Source: an uncultured Lachnospiraceae bacterium
Lineage (GTDB): Bacteria > Bacillota > Clostridia > Lachnospirales > Lachnospiraceae
Direction of reading: 5' to 3'
NCBI GenBank assembly: GCA_949840915.1
Contig: CATKXY010000013.1
Span: 21,290-85,289 of the forward strand
DNA: 64,000 nt
Of this stretch, positions 9,953-18,970 are shown one piece after another; within the stretch, counting starts at the first letter, position 1, and each line of letters begins with the position of its first letter. The translations under genes and the position numbers were made by a program. The notes beneath the pieces are model-generated. The model saw only the letters and a list, made by a program, of their open reading frames with translations. It made no database searches and was not told where the DNA came from.

Positions 9953-10495
9953 ATGAAAGTCGCAATTTGTGATGAGGATAAAGAGAGCTGTGTGAAGCTG
10001 CGCAGTTTGATCCTAAGGCAGGAGCCCCACTGCGAGGTGGCGTGTTTCTGCAGAAGAGAGCAATCGGGGGAAGCAGAGCAGTATTTTGACTGTCTGATGA
10101 GAGATGTGAAATCCTATCGATCGGATCTTTCTGGAAATACGGGTAAATCGTGCGAAAGTGCAGGGCAGCTGATCTTCCAGACGAAGAGCAGAAATTATAC
10201 CGTACAGACAGATGAGATTCTGTATGTGGAGAGCAGAAAGCGCAAGGTAGAGATTCACACGGCAGGGATTTGTTTTTCCGTATACGCAACCATGAAAGCG
10301 ATGGAACAGCGGTTGGGAGAACCTTTTTTCAGGTGTCACAGGGGTTATCTGGTAAACATGGCCTATGTGGAGGATTATGACACGGGAGGTATACGGCTTA
10401 AGAACGGAGAGAGAGTCTATCTGGCCAGAGAAAAGCATTCTGATTTTGCCGGAGCGTACTCAAGATATCTGCAAAAATATGATGATAGAGATTAA
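9953..10495 (+). CDS. LytTR DNA-binding domain protein with a vestigial N-terminal receiver domain
   Basis: MKVAICDEDKESCVKLRSLI start of a REC domain, then LIFQTKSRNYTVQTDEILYVESRKRKVEIHT...FFRCHRGYLVNMAYVEDY LytTR core. Confidence 0.85.
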   Translation: MKVAICDEDKESCVKLRSLILRQEPHCEVACFCRREQSGEAEQYFDCLMRDVKSYRSDLSGNTGKSCESAGQLIFQTKSRNYTVQTDEILYVESRKRKVEIHTAGICFSVYATMKAMEQRLGEPFFRCHRGYLVNMAYVEDYDTGGIRLKNGERVYLAREKHSDFAGAYSRYLQKYDDRD

Positions 10496-10522
10496 ATTTA
10501 CAGGAAGGGCATGGTGATCAAA

Positions 10523-11173
10523 ATGAGACTTAGAGTTACTTCGCAGATGTTGGAAAATAACAGGAGGAGAGCGGGCAGATCTTCCGGCAGCAGTTCGCTG
10601 TTGAAATATGTAAACGGAAACGGAGCGGGAGGAAGCTCCAGGCTCAATACGATGAACACGGGGAGCGCCAGGGCAAACAGACTTATGGCGAAAGGTTATG
10701 AGACCCTGGAGAAGTCGTCGACCAAGCTCGTGGATCAGGCGAAGCATTTGGCGGATAAAATAGACGACAAGGATAACAAGGATAAGAAGATCACAGATCA
10801 GGCTGCAAAGATGGTAGATTGCTTTAATGAAGCGCTGAAAGATTTAAAGCAGTCATCCGGGGTACTGAACCAATATTATTTTCAGACCTTAAGGGACGTC
10901 TCTCTGGAAAATGAGGACGCATTGGAGGAGATCGGAATAACGGTATCATCCGGCGGAAGTCTCTCCCTGAACCGTGAGAAGCTGGAGAGCGCAGACTGGG
11001 AGAAGGTGGAGAAGCTGTTGGGTTCCGAGGGGAAGTTTATGAAGCAGATGAACTATGTGGCTTCGAGAGTCGCCGATAATGCCAGAAGCAATTCGGAGAG
11101 CCTTTCCAGCAGGTACAATTCCAGAGGGGATATCACCAGTTCTTATTTGAGCAGAATCAATTATCGCAGATAA
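10523..11173 (+). CDS. Hypothetical protein with FliD C-terminal-like segment
   Basis: C-terminal LEEIGITVSSGGSLSLNREKLESADWEKVEKLLG...SLSSRYNSRGDITSSYLSRINYRR resembles flagellar cap protein FliD; N-terminal MRLRVTSQML resembles axial-protein N termini. Confidence 0.55.
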   Translation: MRLRVTSQMLENNRRRAGRSSGSSSLLKYVNGNGAGGSSRLNTMNTGSARANRLMAKGYETLEKSSTKLVDQAKHLADKIDDKDNKDKKITDQAAKMVDCFNEALKDLKQSSGVLNQYYFQTLRDVSLENEDALEEIGITVSSGGSLSLNREKLESADWEKVEKLLGSEGKFMKQMNYVASRVADNARSNSESLSSRYNSRGDITSSYLSRINYRR

Positions 11174-11189
11174 AGGAAGAGGTGACGGT

Positions 11190-11852
11190 ATGCGCGTGGG
11201 AGCAAATGCAGCGGGAATCAATAACGTAAGGGCGCGGCAGGATTCCTCTGTGATCAGAGGGCGCCGTTTTGGAGAAAGTCAATACGGGGAGGCGCTGGCG
11301 GCTGTAGGCAGCAGTGCATTGTCCAGGGCGGACAGCAGGTTCCGGGGACTCTCCGGGGATGATGAGGATCAGGCTGAGAGTGATACGGCTGAGACAGACA
11401 AGAGCAGCGGGGAGAGAGCAGAGGCAGTAAGAATCTATGAGGCGGTAACTGCAGGTAAGGATCCGCTGGAGGGATTGCGGCAGACAGCCAAGGTGCCATA
11501 CGGTTATCTTGCAAAGGATGGTGTCATCGAGTATAATGGAGTATGTTTTGTCTGTGACGAGCGGACAAACAGTATCTGTCTGGGTGATATGACCGACAAT
11601 AGTAAAGTGCTCACTATTGCATTGTCCGGCGGCGGAAGTCTGAAAGTGAACCGGGATAGTCTGGGAACCTTATCCAAGGCTATCGGTATGTTCTCTCCGG
11701 AGGATGTAAATCTGATTCTTCGGGCCATCGCCCAGGACACCAAGATTCAGTCCATGAAGAATGAAGTGGAGGATATGGAGGCCAGCGTAGGTGAGAAACT
11801 GAAGCCTGATACTCAGGAGACTGACACTCAGAAGTCAGAGGAGGAGCAGTAA
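11190..11852 (+). CDS. Hypothetical protein in same putative operon
   Basis: 220-aa ORF with Shine-Dalgarno-like AAAGGAAGAGG, 16 bp after the preceding stop; no family recognised. Confidence 0.55.
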   Translation: MRVGANAAGINNVRARQDSSVIRGRRFGESQYGEALAAVGSSALSRADSRFRGLSGDDEDQAESDTAETDKSSGERAEAVRIYEAVTAGKDPLEGLRQTAKVPYGYLAKDGVIEYNGVCFVCDERTNSICLGDMTDNSKVLTIALSGGGSLKVNRDSLGTLSKAIGMFSPEDVNLILRAIAQDTKIQSMKNEVEDMEASVGEKLKPDTQETDTQKSEEEQ

Positions 11853-11941
11853 AGGATCATAGAACCGGTTTGCAGAATTAATTTGTGAGAGGTATCAGTC
11901 CATGTATTTTCCGATTTAGAGATAACTGAGCAGAACACATG

Positions 11942-11971
11942 CAATAGCACTGCTTTCGGGCAGTGTTATTG
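11942..11971 (+). terminator. Terminator-like hairpin
   Basis: CAATAGCACTGC-TTTCGG-GCAGTGTTATTG, 12-bp stem with one GU; poor T tract. Confidence 0.45.
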
Positions 11972-12054
11972 TTGTGTCCGGAATGTTGTGTCTGGCAATG
12001 CTGCAGCCTGAATGCATTCGGCTGTGCTCATGATCGGAAAGGATGAATCTCACT

Positions 12055-13224
12055 ATGAACTTAAAAAGAAATATTTTTATCATGTATGCCATTGCCCTTT
12101 TGCAGGGCATGGTATTCTACGGCCCTATAGCCACTCTCTACCGGCAGGTGCAGGGAGTCACTGTCCTGCAGATTGCTGTGATCGAAAGCATATCGCTGGC
12201 GCTTTGTCTTGTGCTGGAATTTCCGTGGGGTATCGTTGCAGATAAAATCGGGTATCGAAGGACAATGATTATCTGCAATCTGTTGTATTTTGTATCGAAG
12301 CTCGTATTTTGGAAGGCTGCAGGCTTTGCCGCCTTTTTGCTGGAACGTATTATGATCAGTATCGTGATCGCGGGCCTCTCCGGTGTGGATACCGCCCTGC
12401 TTTATCTGTCCTGCGGCGTACAGAAAAGCTGTGGTACCAACGGCGGCGGGAGAGGAAGCCAGCAGGTATTTGGCATTTATAACAGCCTGCAGGAAGCCGG
12501 ACTGTTGATTGCCGCTTTTGTGTTTTCTGTGATCGTGAAGGAGGATTACCGGCTGGCTGCTCTGCTGACGGCCGTCAGCTACGGTATGGCTGCCCTGTGT
12601 ACTTTTGGTCTTACGGAGGTCAGAGATACGCAGAGTGAGGGGACTGATGTTTATAAAGTTCCGGCACTTCTCAGGCAGATCTTAACGGACAGGCCGCTGC
12701 TTTTATTTCTGGCGGGTGTGGCTCTCTTCAACGGGACGCATCAGATGATCACGGTATTTTTAAACCAACTGCAGTATGTGAGATGCGGTCTGTCTGACAC
12801 GGAGATTGGATATATCTATATTCTGGTTACGGTGGCAGGACTCTGCGGTGTCCTTTCCTCTAAGATTACAGCCAGGATCGGCACTGTTAAAATGGGGGCG
12901 GCGATCTTCGGGGCGGCAGCGGCAGCCTGTGCCGTGCTGGCGGCTGTCACGAATCCCCTGTGCTCAGTTCTGGGAATTCTGATGCTGAGGATTTCTTTCA
13001 GCCTTTTTCAGCCTCTGCACACGGAACAGCAGAATCGTCGGATCTATGCGTCTGACCGCGCGACGGCTTTGAGCGTCAATGCCGTGATTCTGGACAGCGT
13101 AGGTATCGGCACAAGCCTTATTTTCGGCATGCTCACTGAATACAGCCTTGTCTGGGCATTGCTGTCGGGTACGATATTATGTATCCTGGGCGGGATATTG
13201 TATTTGCGCAATGCATCAAAATAA
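12055..13224 (+). CDS. MFS transporter
   Basis: About 12 TM segments; FPWGIVADKIGYRRTMIICNLLYFVSKL signature loop. Start is uncertain (ATG 12043 or 12055). Confidence 0.88.
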   Translation: MNLKRNIFIMYAIALLQGMVFYGPIATLYRQVQGVTVLQIAVIESISLALCLVLEFPWGIVADKIGYRRTMIICNLLYFVSKLVFWKAAGFAAFLLERIMISIVIAGLSGVDTALLYLSCGVQKSCGTNGGGRGSQQVFGIYNSLQEAGLLIAAFVFSVIVKEDYRLAALLTAVSYGMAALCTFGLTEVRDTQSEGTDVYKVPALLRQILTDRPLLLFLAGVALFNGTHQMITVFLNQLQYVRCGLSDTEIGYIYILVTVAGLCGVLSSKITARIGTVKMGAAIFGAAAAACAVLAAVTNPLCSVLGILMLRISFSLFQPLHTEQQNRRIYASDRATALSVNAVILDSVGIGTSLIFGMLTEYSLVWALLSGTILCILGGILYLRNASK

Positions 13225-13273
13225 TATATAATGAAAACACTATATATTATGATCAAGGCAGGTGCAGATTTTT

Positions 13274-14719
13274 ATGGAAAAGGATCGGAGGGTAAACTGG
13301 AGAGCAGCCGGAATCTATATTCTGGCCGGTGTTGTCTGCGTCATGCTCTCTGTTCCCCTGTTTTCCCACAGTATCGTATTGGACGAGGCCTATTCCATTG
13401 TGTTTGCGAGAGGCAGCCTGGCTGACATTGTGCGCGCCACAGCGGCGGATGTTCATCCTCCGCTGTACTATTTTCTGCTCTGGGCTGTGAGAGTGCTGTT
13501 TGGTGAATCTATCGTAAAATACCGGATCGTAACGGTATTTGCCACCTATCTGAATCTGTTTTGGCTGGGGGCTTCTTTGATTCGCAGAAAATGGGGCAAT
13601 GGGACGGCCGTCTTTTATATTCTGTGGTTTGGGCTGACTTACTGTACGTTTGAGAAATCTATGATCATCCGTATGTATCCGCTGGGCTGTCTGTTGGTGA
13701 CGGCAGTGGTGATCTATCTGTTTTCCCTCTATGAGAGCTGGCGGAAAAAGGATTATATTCTGAGCATCCTTTTGACCATAGCCGCCATGTATACACATTA
13801 TTTTGCGGTGATGGCGGTGTTTGCGGCATGGGCGGTTCTGCTGGCGTGTGTCTGCCTAAAGAAACGGCAGTATATATGGCGGGTGCTGGGAGGCGGAGCT
13901 CTGATCGCACTGGGATATCTTCCATGGATGGGCGTGGTGCTGTCCCAGACCAGGAAAGTGACGGAAGGGTACTGGATTCCCAGCTTTAACTGGACCAACT
14001 GGTTTAAGGCTCCGGCGCTTTTGATGGAATCCTCGCTGACAGGCTGCGGCTATGCGCTTTATGTTCTGGTGTTTGCCCTTTTGCTTTGCGCCTGTCTGCG
14101 CAGAAACCGTGATGCGCTTATCACTGCGCTGGTATTTGCCTGTACAATGCTGATCGGAGCGCTGCTGTCAGTATGCGTGGCACCCATCTGGGAGGAACGC
14201 TATCTGTATGTGGCGTGGGGAGTGCTGGCGCTGGCGGTGGCGCTTGTTCTGGGACCGGACTGCAGTGTGTTTTCCCGGATATCACGGAGTGCCGCAGTGC
14301 TTTTGTTATGTATTGTGGGCGCATTCTCCTTTATTACTATGTACCGGGGCGGTCTGAACAACGATATGGCCCGGGAGTGGACGGAGTTTCTGGAGGCCCG
14401 TGTGGAGGCGGGAGATCTGATCATAGCGGACGATGACAGAGAGCATATTCTGGTCTATCAGGCATATCTGCCGGACAATCCGGTAGTGATGCTCCGTGAA
14501 GTTGTGGATATGGACGATCCGGAGGCCGGGCGGTTTCTGGAGGATGCGGCGGAGCGTCCGATCTGGTATGCGGTAAATTACGTCATGCAGGTGGAGGGAG
14601 TGTCCTCGATGGAGGATGTGTGCGTGCGTCATGGTCTGAGTATGCAGTCAGAGGGCCGTTTTGCGATACAGTCTAAGGATATTGAGGTTTTCAGGATACA
14701 AGACATACACGGCGAATAG
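13274..14719 (+). CDS. Multi-TM glycosyltransferase-like protein (GT39/ArnT-like)
   Basis: Luminal SIVLDEAYSIVFARGSLADIVRATAADVHPPLYYFLLWAVRVLFGES, typical of GT-C/DPM-dependent transferases. Confidence 0.8.
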   Translation: MEKDRRVNWRAAGIYILAGVVCVMLSVPLFSHSIVLDEAYSIVFARGSLADIVRATAADVHPPLYYFLLWAVRVLFGESIVKYRIVTVFATYLNLFWLGASLIRRKWGNGTAVFYILWFGLTYCTFEKSMIIRMYPLGCLLVTAVVIYLFSLYESWRKKDYILSILLTIAAMYTHYFAVMAVFAAWAVLLACVCLKKRQYIWRVLGGGALIALGYLPWMGVVLSQTRKVTEGYWIPSFNWTNWFKAPALLMESSLTGCGYALYVLVFALLLCACLRRNRDALITALVFACTMLIGALLSVCVAPIWEERYLYVAWGVLALAVALVLGPDCSVFSRISRSAAVLLLCIVGAFSFITMYRGGLNNDMAREWTEFLEARVEAGDLIIADDDREHILVYQAYLPDNPVVMLREVVDMDDPEAGRFLEDAAERPIWYAVNYVMQVEGVSSMEDVCVRHGLSMQSEGRFAIQSKDIEVFRIQDIHGE

Positions 14720-14753
14720 ATTGTGCTTTTGCCGTGATATACAGGGGGAACCG

Positions 14754-15449
14754 ATGAGAGAGAGGATAGGATGGAAGAACACTGCGGCGCTGCTTTTATT
14801 CACGGCAGTGTTTACTGTCGCGGCCACAGGAGTTTTATATCTGTGCTTCCCGCAGTTTTTATATCAGCTGACATATGATGTTCACGAGAGCGATCTGTTT
14901 GAGCGGGAAGTAAGGGCTGTGCTGCCCGGAACCGTTTTCACAGAGGAATTTTCTCCTGCACAGCCGTTTGTCAGAGCCATTGGTCTGCATGTGGAACGGG
15001 AGAGTACGGACGACGGGATTGTGGGGAGACTGTACGATGAGTCCGGGAAGCTTATAGCGGAGGATTCCTTCCGTCTGAGAAATGTCGAGTATGCATTTGA
15101 TTTCGGAAAACGCCTGGACACGGACAAAACCTATCGACTGGAGATCACGGTTCCGGAGTACAATAAAAACCCCGTGCGGCTGACTTTCGGCCCTGAGGAT
15201 ATCGGACCCGGGGAACATAGTTCCTTTCGGAATGGAGCAGCCTTCGGAGAAAACGAAAAGGCGGACGGGCAGGAGGGGAGTTTACAGCAGGAGATTCTGT
15301 ATATGCAGTATATATACGGAACCTATAGCAGGAAGCTTTTGGGACTCTGGGTCCTTGTGTTTGCGGTGACAGGGCTGATGCTGGGTGAGAGTCTTTTGGC
15401 GCTGTATCGTTCGGCAATAGCATTGTATCGTGAGGCAGAGAAAAAATAA
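14754..15449 (+). CDS. Hypothetical membrane protein with extracytoplasmic domain between two TM helices
   Basis: MRERIGWKNTAALLLFTAVFTVAATGVLYL...LLGLWVLVFAVTGLMLGESLLALY; ATG 14754 preceded by AGGGGGAA. Confidence 0.65.
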   Translation: MRERIGWKNTAALLLFTAVFTVAATGVLYLCFPQFLYQLTYDVHESDLFEREVRAVLPGTVFTEEFSPAQPFVRAIGLHVERESTDDGIVGRLYDESGKLIAEDSFRLRNVEYAFDFGKRLDTDKTYRLEITVPEYNKNPVRLTFGPEDIGPGEHSSFRNGAAFGENEKADGQEGSLQQEILYMQYIYGTYSRKLLGLWVLVFAVTGLMLGESLLALYRSAIALYREAEKK

Positions 15450-15451
15450 AG

Positions 15452-15490
15452 AGCATCCTTCGAACCGATATGGCTCGAAGGATGCTTTTT
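15452..15490 (+). terminator. Intrinsic terminator (probably bidirectional between convergent genes)
   Basis: AGCATCCTTCGA-N11-TCGAAGGATGCT perfect 12-bp stem followed by TTTT. Confidence 0.9.
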
Positions 15491-15512
15491 AATCTGTATG
15501 CTGCTGCTTCAT

Positions 15513-16190
15513 TTACCAGCCGTCTGTCCCTGACGCTCTGGTCCGGGGCCAGTCGTTAAAGTGCGTACTCTCGCTGACTCTCTCGGCGGTAATGCCGTTT
15601 TGATCCCAGTTCATGAAATATTTGTCGTATACGCATTGAAAGTATACGATCTGACCATAGGAATCATAGGCCATTGCAAATACCACTTCGCCGTATTCTT
15701 CCGGATGATCGGCTATGTACTTTGTGGAGTTGCTGTCTCCTATGGGAGATTTATCTTTCAGCACATCTGAAGAGATATTGCTGTCGGCGCCGGGGATGCT
15801 GCCGGCCAGCAGTGATGCAATCCGGTAATCTGCTTTCTTGGAGAGGGCGCTGCTGAGAGACCCGCTTCCGTTGCTCTCCTGAAGATATTTATACAGCGAT
15901 TGATTGCTGAAACGTCCCAGGCGCACGTTTTCCCCGTCAATTGTCTCCTCGAATTTCAATGCATAGTGAAAAGCTTCATTCTCAAATGCCGAGGTGTCGA
16001 TGATGGCGATCTGAGCCGCCGTATAGATTGACTTGGCATTGGTGAGAGCCCTGGTCTTTTTGGCATTTTCCAGATAGGTAAAAAACGATATTGTGACTAC
16101 GCCTGTCAGGACAGCCATGATGGCTATGGTGATAATCAGCTCTATCAGTGAAAAGCCCGCATCGGGATTTGCGCTGTTCCTTTTGTCCAT
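15513..16190 (-). CDS. Type IV pilin-like/pseudopilin protein with prepilin cleavage motif
   Basis: SANPDAGFSLIELIITIAIMAVLTGVVTISFFTYLENAKKTRALTNAKSIYTAAQ: G|FSLIEL cleavage/methylation motif. Confidence 0.88.
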   Translation of the reverse strand: MDKRNSANPDAGFSLIELIITIAIMAVLTGVVTISFFTYLENAKKTRALTNAKSIYTAAQIAIIDTSAFENEAFHYALKFEETIDGENVRLGRFSNQSLYKYLQESNGSGSLSSALSKKADYRIASLLAGSIPGADSNISSDVLKDKSPIGDSNSTKYIADHPEEYGEVVFAMAYDSYGQIVYFQCVYDKYFMNWDQNGITAERVSESTHFNDWPRTRASGTDGW

Positions 16191-16296
16191 ATCAATCTCC
16201 TCAATTAAATGTATTAAAGATATGGTTTATTATAACACGGGATTCCGGCTATGGGCAATTACCTTTTTTACAGACTTTCCCAAAAGGATATCTGAT

Positions 16297-16836
16297 TTAG
16301 TTGAAATATCTCTTTAACAGACCCTCGAATGCCTTGCCGTGTCTTGCCTCGTCCCTTGCCATCTCATGTACGGTATCGTGGATGGCGTCCAGACCAAGCT
16401 CCTTGGCTCTCTTGGCGAGATCGGTCTTACCTGCGGTAGCGCCGTTCTCAGCGTCCACTCTCATCTCCAGATTCTTCTTGGTGGAGTCGGTGACAACCTC
16501 GCCCAGAAGCTCTGCAAATTTGGCAGCATGCTCAGCCTCCTCGAAAGCGGCCTTCTCATAGTACATGCCAACCTCGGGATAACCTTCTCTGTGGGCAACT
16601 CTTGCCATTGCAAGATACATGCCGACCTCGGAGCACTCGCCCTCAAAATTGGCGCGCAGATCCTTGATGATATCCTCACGGACACCCTGTGCAACGCCTA
16701 CCACATGCTCGGCAGCCCAGGTCTTCTCGCCGGACTGAACAGTGAATTTCTCAGCGCCTACACCGCATACAGGGCATTTCTCGGGAGCGGTTTCTCCCTC
16801 GTGAACATAACCGCATACCTGACATACAAATTTCAT
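16297..16836 (-). CDS. Reverse-type rubrerythrin (N-terminal rubredoxin, C-terminal ferritin-like), NADH peroxidase type
   Basis: [29 protein letters not shown] followed by diiron ferritin-like region ([64 protein letters not shown]). Confidence 0.94.
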   Translation of the reverse strand: MKFVCQVCGYVHEGETAPEKCPVCGVGAEKFTVQSGEKTWAAEHVVGVAQGVREDIIKDLRANFEGECSEVGMYLAMARVAHREGYPEVGMYYEKAAFEEAEHAAKFAELLGEVVTDSTKKNLEMRVDAENGATAGKTDLAKRAKELGLDAIHDTVHEMARDEARHGKAFEGLLKRYFN

Positions 16837-16863
16837 AACTTTGATCTCCTTTTCCTTTGATAT

Positions 16864-17283
16864 TTATTGTAGGGCAGTCTCCGGCTTTTGTCCGGAAGCG
16901 GATTCTTTGCTGCAGTCTCCGCAGATTCCGTAAAAGTAGGTTACATGCCCGGCAATTTTACCGTCAAAACCGGCTCCGGCAATGTCCTGAATGGTGTCAA
17001 TATTTTCCATCTCCAGGTCGATGACGCTGCCGCATTCCGTACAGACAAAATGATAATGGGGAGAGGTGTCAGCATCAAAGTGATCGACGCCGTCTCCTAC
17101 GCGCAGCCGCATAATTTCTCCCATGTTTGCGAGGAGTGTCAAATTGCGGTACACGGTGCCAAGACTGATGTTAGGATATTCTTTCCGCACATTCATGTAA
17201 ACGACATCCGCTGTGGGATGATCCTTGCGGCCCATCAGAAAAGCCATGATCTTGTCGCGCTGTGCGCTGTGTTTTAAGGCCAT
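16864..17283 (-). CDS. Fur-family regulator, PerR-like
   Basis: HSAQRDKIMAFLMGRKDHPTADVVYMNVRKEYPNISLGTVYRNLTLLANMGEIMRL...DHFDADTSPHYHFVCTECGSVIDL; CXXC pairs. Confidence 0.92.
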   Translation of the reverse strand: MALKHSAQRDKIMAFLMGRKDHPTADVVYMNVRKEYPNISLGTVYRNLTLLANMGEIMRLRVGDGVDHFDADTSPHYHFVCTECGSVIDLEMENIDTIQDIAGAGFDGKIAGHVTYFYGICGDCSKESASGQKPETALQ

Positions 17284-17474
17284 TGCTGCCTCCTGTCTAA
17301 AATATGAGCAAAATCAGGAATCATTACTATTTTAATTATAAAAAAATTTTGAATAAAGTCAACTGCCAAATTTAAAATATGTTGAAGTTTATAAATATTT
17401 TAGGATTATATTTCAGGTTTTTTATACACTGGAGAAAAGAGTGTGCTATAATTCTGAGCAAAGGAGATACTTAT

Positions 17475-18950
17475 ATGAAGTTTAGGACACGTTTACAGGT
17501 CACCTTTTTCAGTATCATTCTTTTGCCGCTGATTCTCATGATGATGGTATTTATCGCCATTGTTATCTATTTGACCAATGTGCGTCAGGGAATCGGGATT
17601 CAGGAGATGGATTACGGCATGATAGCGGACAATATGCAGGAGCTTGTAAATGCTACCGATAAAGCGTATTTTGTGCTGCTGGACCAAGTAAAAAAGGATC
17701 CGCATATGCTGGAGGACAAGGAGTATCTGGAGCGCATCAACAATGAGGTATCCAGAAGATCCACCTATCTGATCGTGCGAAAGGATGACGATATCTACTA
17801 TACCGGTAATGCGGCTGCGGCCAAGAGAATCTATTCCAAGCTGCCCGCCTATGGAGAGGGACAGCTTGCGGAGGAGAGCGGCTACTATTTTAATGAGCTG
17901 GAAAAGTATGTGAAGCAGATTGACTTCCGGTTTGCTGACGGCAGCGAAGGCAGCGTATTTGTGGTAACGAAGGTGAATTCACTGATTTCCCGCCATCTGC
18001 TGACAGACATGTCCATTGCGATCCTGCTGATCCTGATTTTTACCAGTGTCATGCTGACGCAGTGGATCCGCAAAAGTGTGTTCAGTCCCATCGACCGGCT
18101 GAATGTGGCCATGCAGAAGATCAAGGACGGGAATTTCGATTATGCTCTGCAGGAAGCGTGCGGGGGAGAGATCGGCGAGCTGTACCGCAATTATGAAGAT
18201 ATGCGGCTCAGGCTCAAGGAGTCTACTGAGGAGAAGCAGGAGAACGAGACCCGCAACAGAGAGCTGATCAGCAATATTTCGCATGATCTGAAGACGCCTA
18301 TCACAGCCATCAAGGGATATGTCGAAGGGCTTATGGACGGCGTTGCGGATACACCGGAAAAGGTGGACAAGTATGTCAAGACCATCTACAACAAGGCCAA
18401 TGACATGGATAAGCTCATCAATGAGCTGACTACCTACTCCGGTATCGACAGCAACCGCATTCCTTACAATTTTCACCGCATCAATGTGGGGGATTATTTC
18501 GGGGATTGTGTCGAGGAGGTAGGACTGGATCTGGAGTCCAAGAATATCAAACTCAATTATTCCAATCTGGTGGATGCCGACACGATCGTTATAGCCGACC
18601 CGGAGCAGATGAAGAAAGTCATCAATAATATTATCAGCAACAGTGTAAAATATATGGATAAGCCTCAGGGTTCGATTGATATTCGGATACTGGATGAGAC
18701 GGATGCCATACGGATAGAGATAGAGGACAACGGCAAGGGGATTGCCCAGAAAGATCTCCAGAAAATCTTTGAGCGGTTTTACCGGACGGACGCGTCGCGC
18801 AACTCTGCTCAGGGCGGAAGCGGAATCGGCCTCTCGATTGTGAAAAAGATCATTGAGGATCACGGCGGCTATATCTGGGCTACCAGCCGTGAAGGAGAGG
18901 GAACCTGTATGCATTTCGTGCTGCGCAAATATATCGAACTGCAGCCGTAG
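17475..18950 (+). CDS. HAMP-domain sensor histidine kinase
   Basis: Two TM helices, HAMP (SPIDRLNVAMQKIKDGNFDYAL), H-box ELISNISHDLKTPITAIKGYVEGL, and N/G boxes (IISNSVKYMDK, IEDNGKGIAQKDLQKIFERFYR, GGSGIGLSIVKKIIEDHGG). Confidence 0.96.
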   Translation: MKFRTRLQVTFFSIILLPLILMMMVFIAIVIYLTNVRQGIGIQEMDYGMIADNMQELVNATDKAYFVLLDQVKKDPHMLEDKEYLERINNEVSRRSTYLIVRKDDDIYYTGNAAAAKRIYSKLPAYGEGQLAEESGYYFNELEKYVKQIDFRFADGSEGSVFVVTKVNSLISRHLLTDMSIAILLILIFTSVMLTQWIRKSVFSPIDRLNVAMQKIKDGNFDYALQEACGGEIGELYRNYEDMRLRLKESTEEKQENETRNRELISNISHDLKTPITAIKGYVEGLMDGVADTPEKVDKYVKTIYNKANDMDKLINELTTYSGIDSNRIPYNFHRINVGDYFGDCVEEVGLDLESKNIKLNYSNLVDADTIVIADPEQMKKVINNIISNSVKYMDKPQGSIDIRILDETDAIRIEIEDNGKGIAQKDLQKIFERFYRTDASRNSAQGGSGIGLSIVKKIIEDHGGYIWATSREGEGTCMHFVLRKYIELQP

Positions 18951-18970
18951 GTCCGGAAGGAGGAAAAGTT

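Noticed and set aside
17290-17345. PerR box upstream of the PerR-like gene
   Set aside because: AT-rich with partial similarity (TTATAATTAAAATAGTAA on the minus strand), but no clean TTATAATNATTATAA match.
17979-18914. 311-aa minus-strand ORF
   Set aside because: Antisense to the histidine kinase catalytic region, which has full H/N/G boxes.
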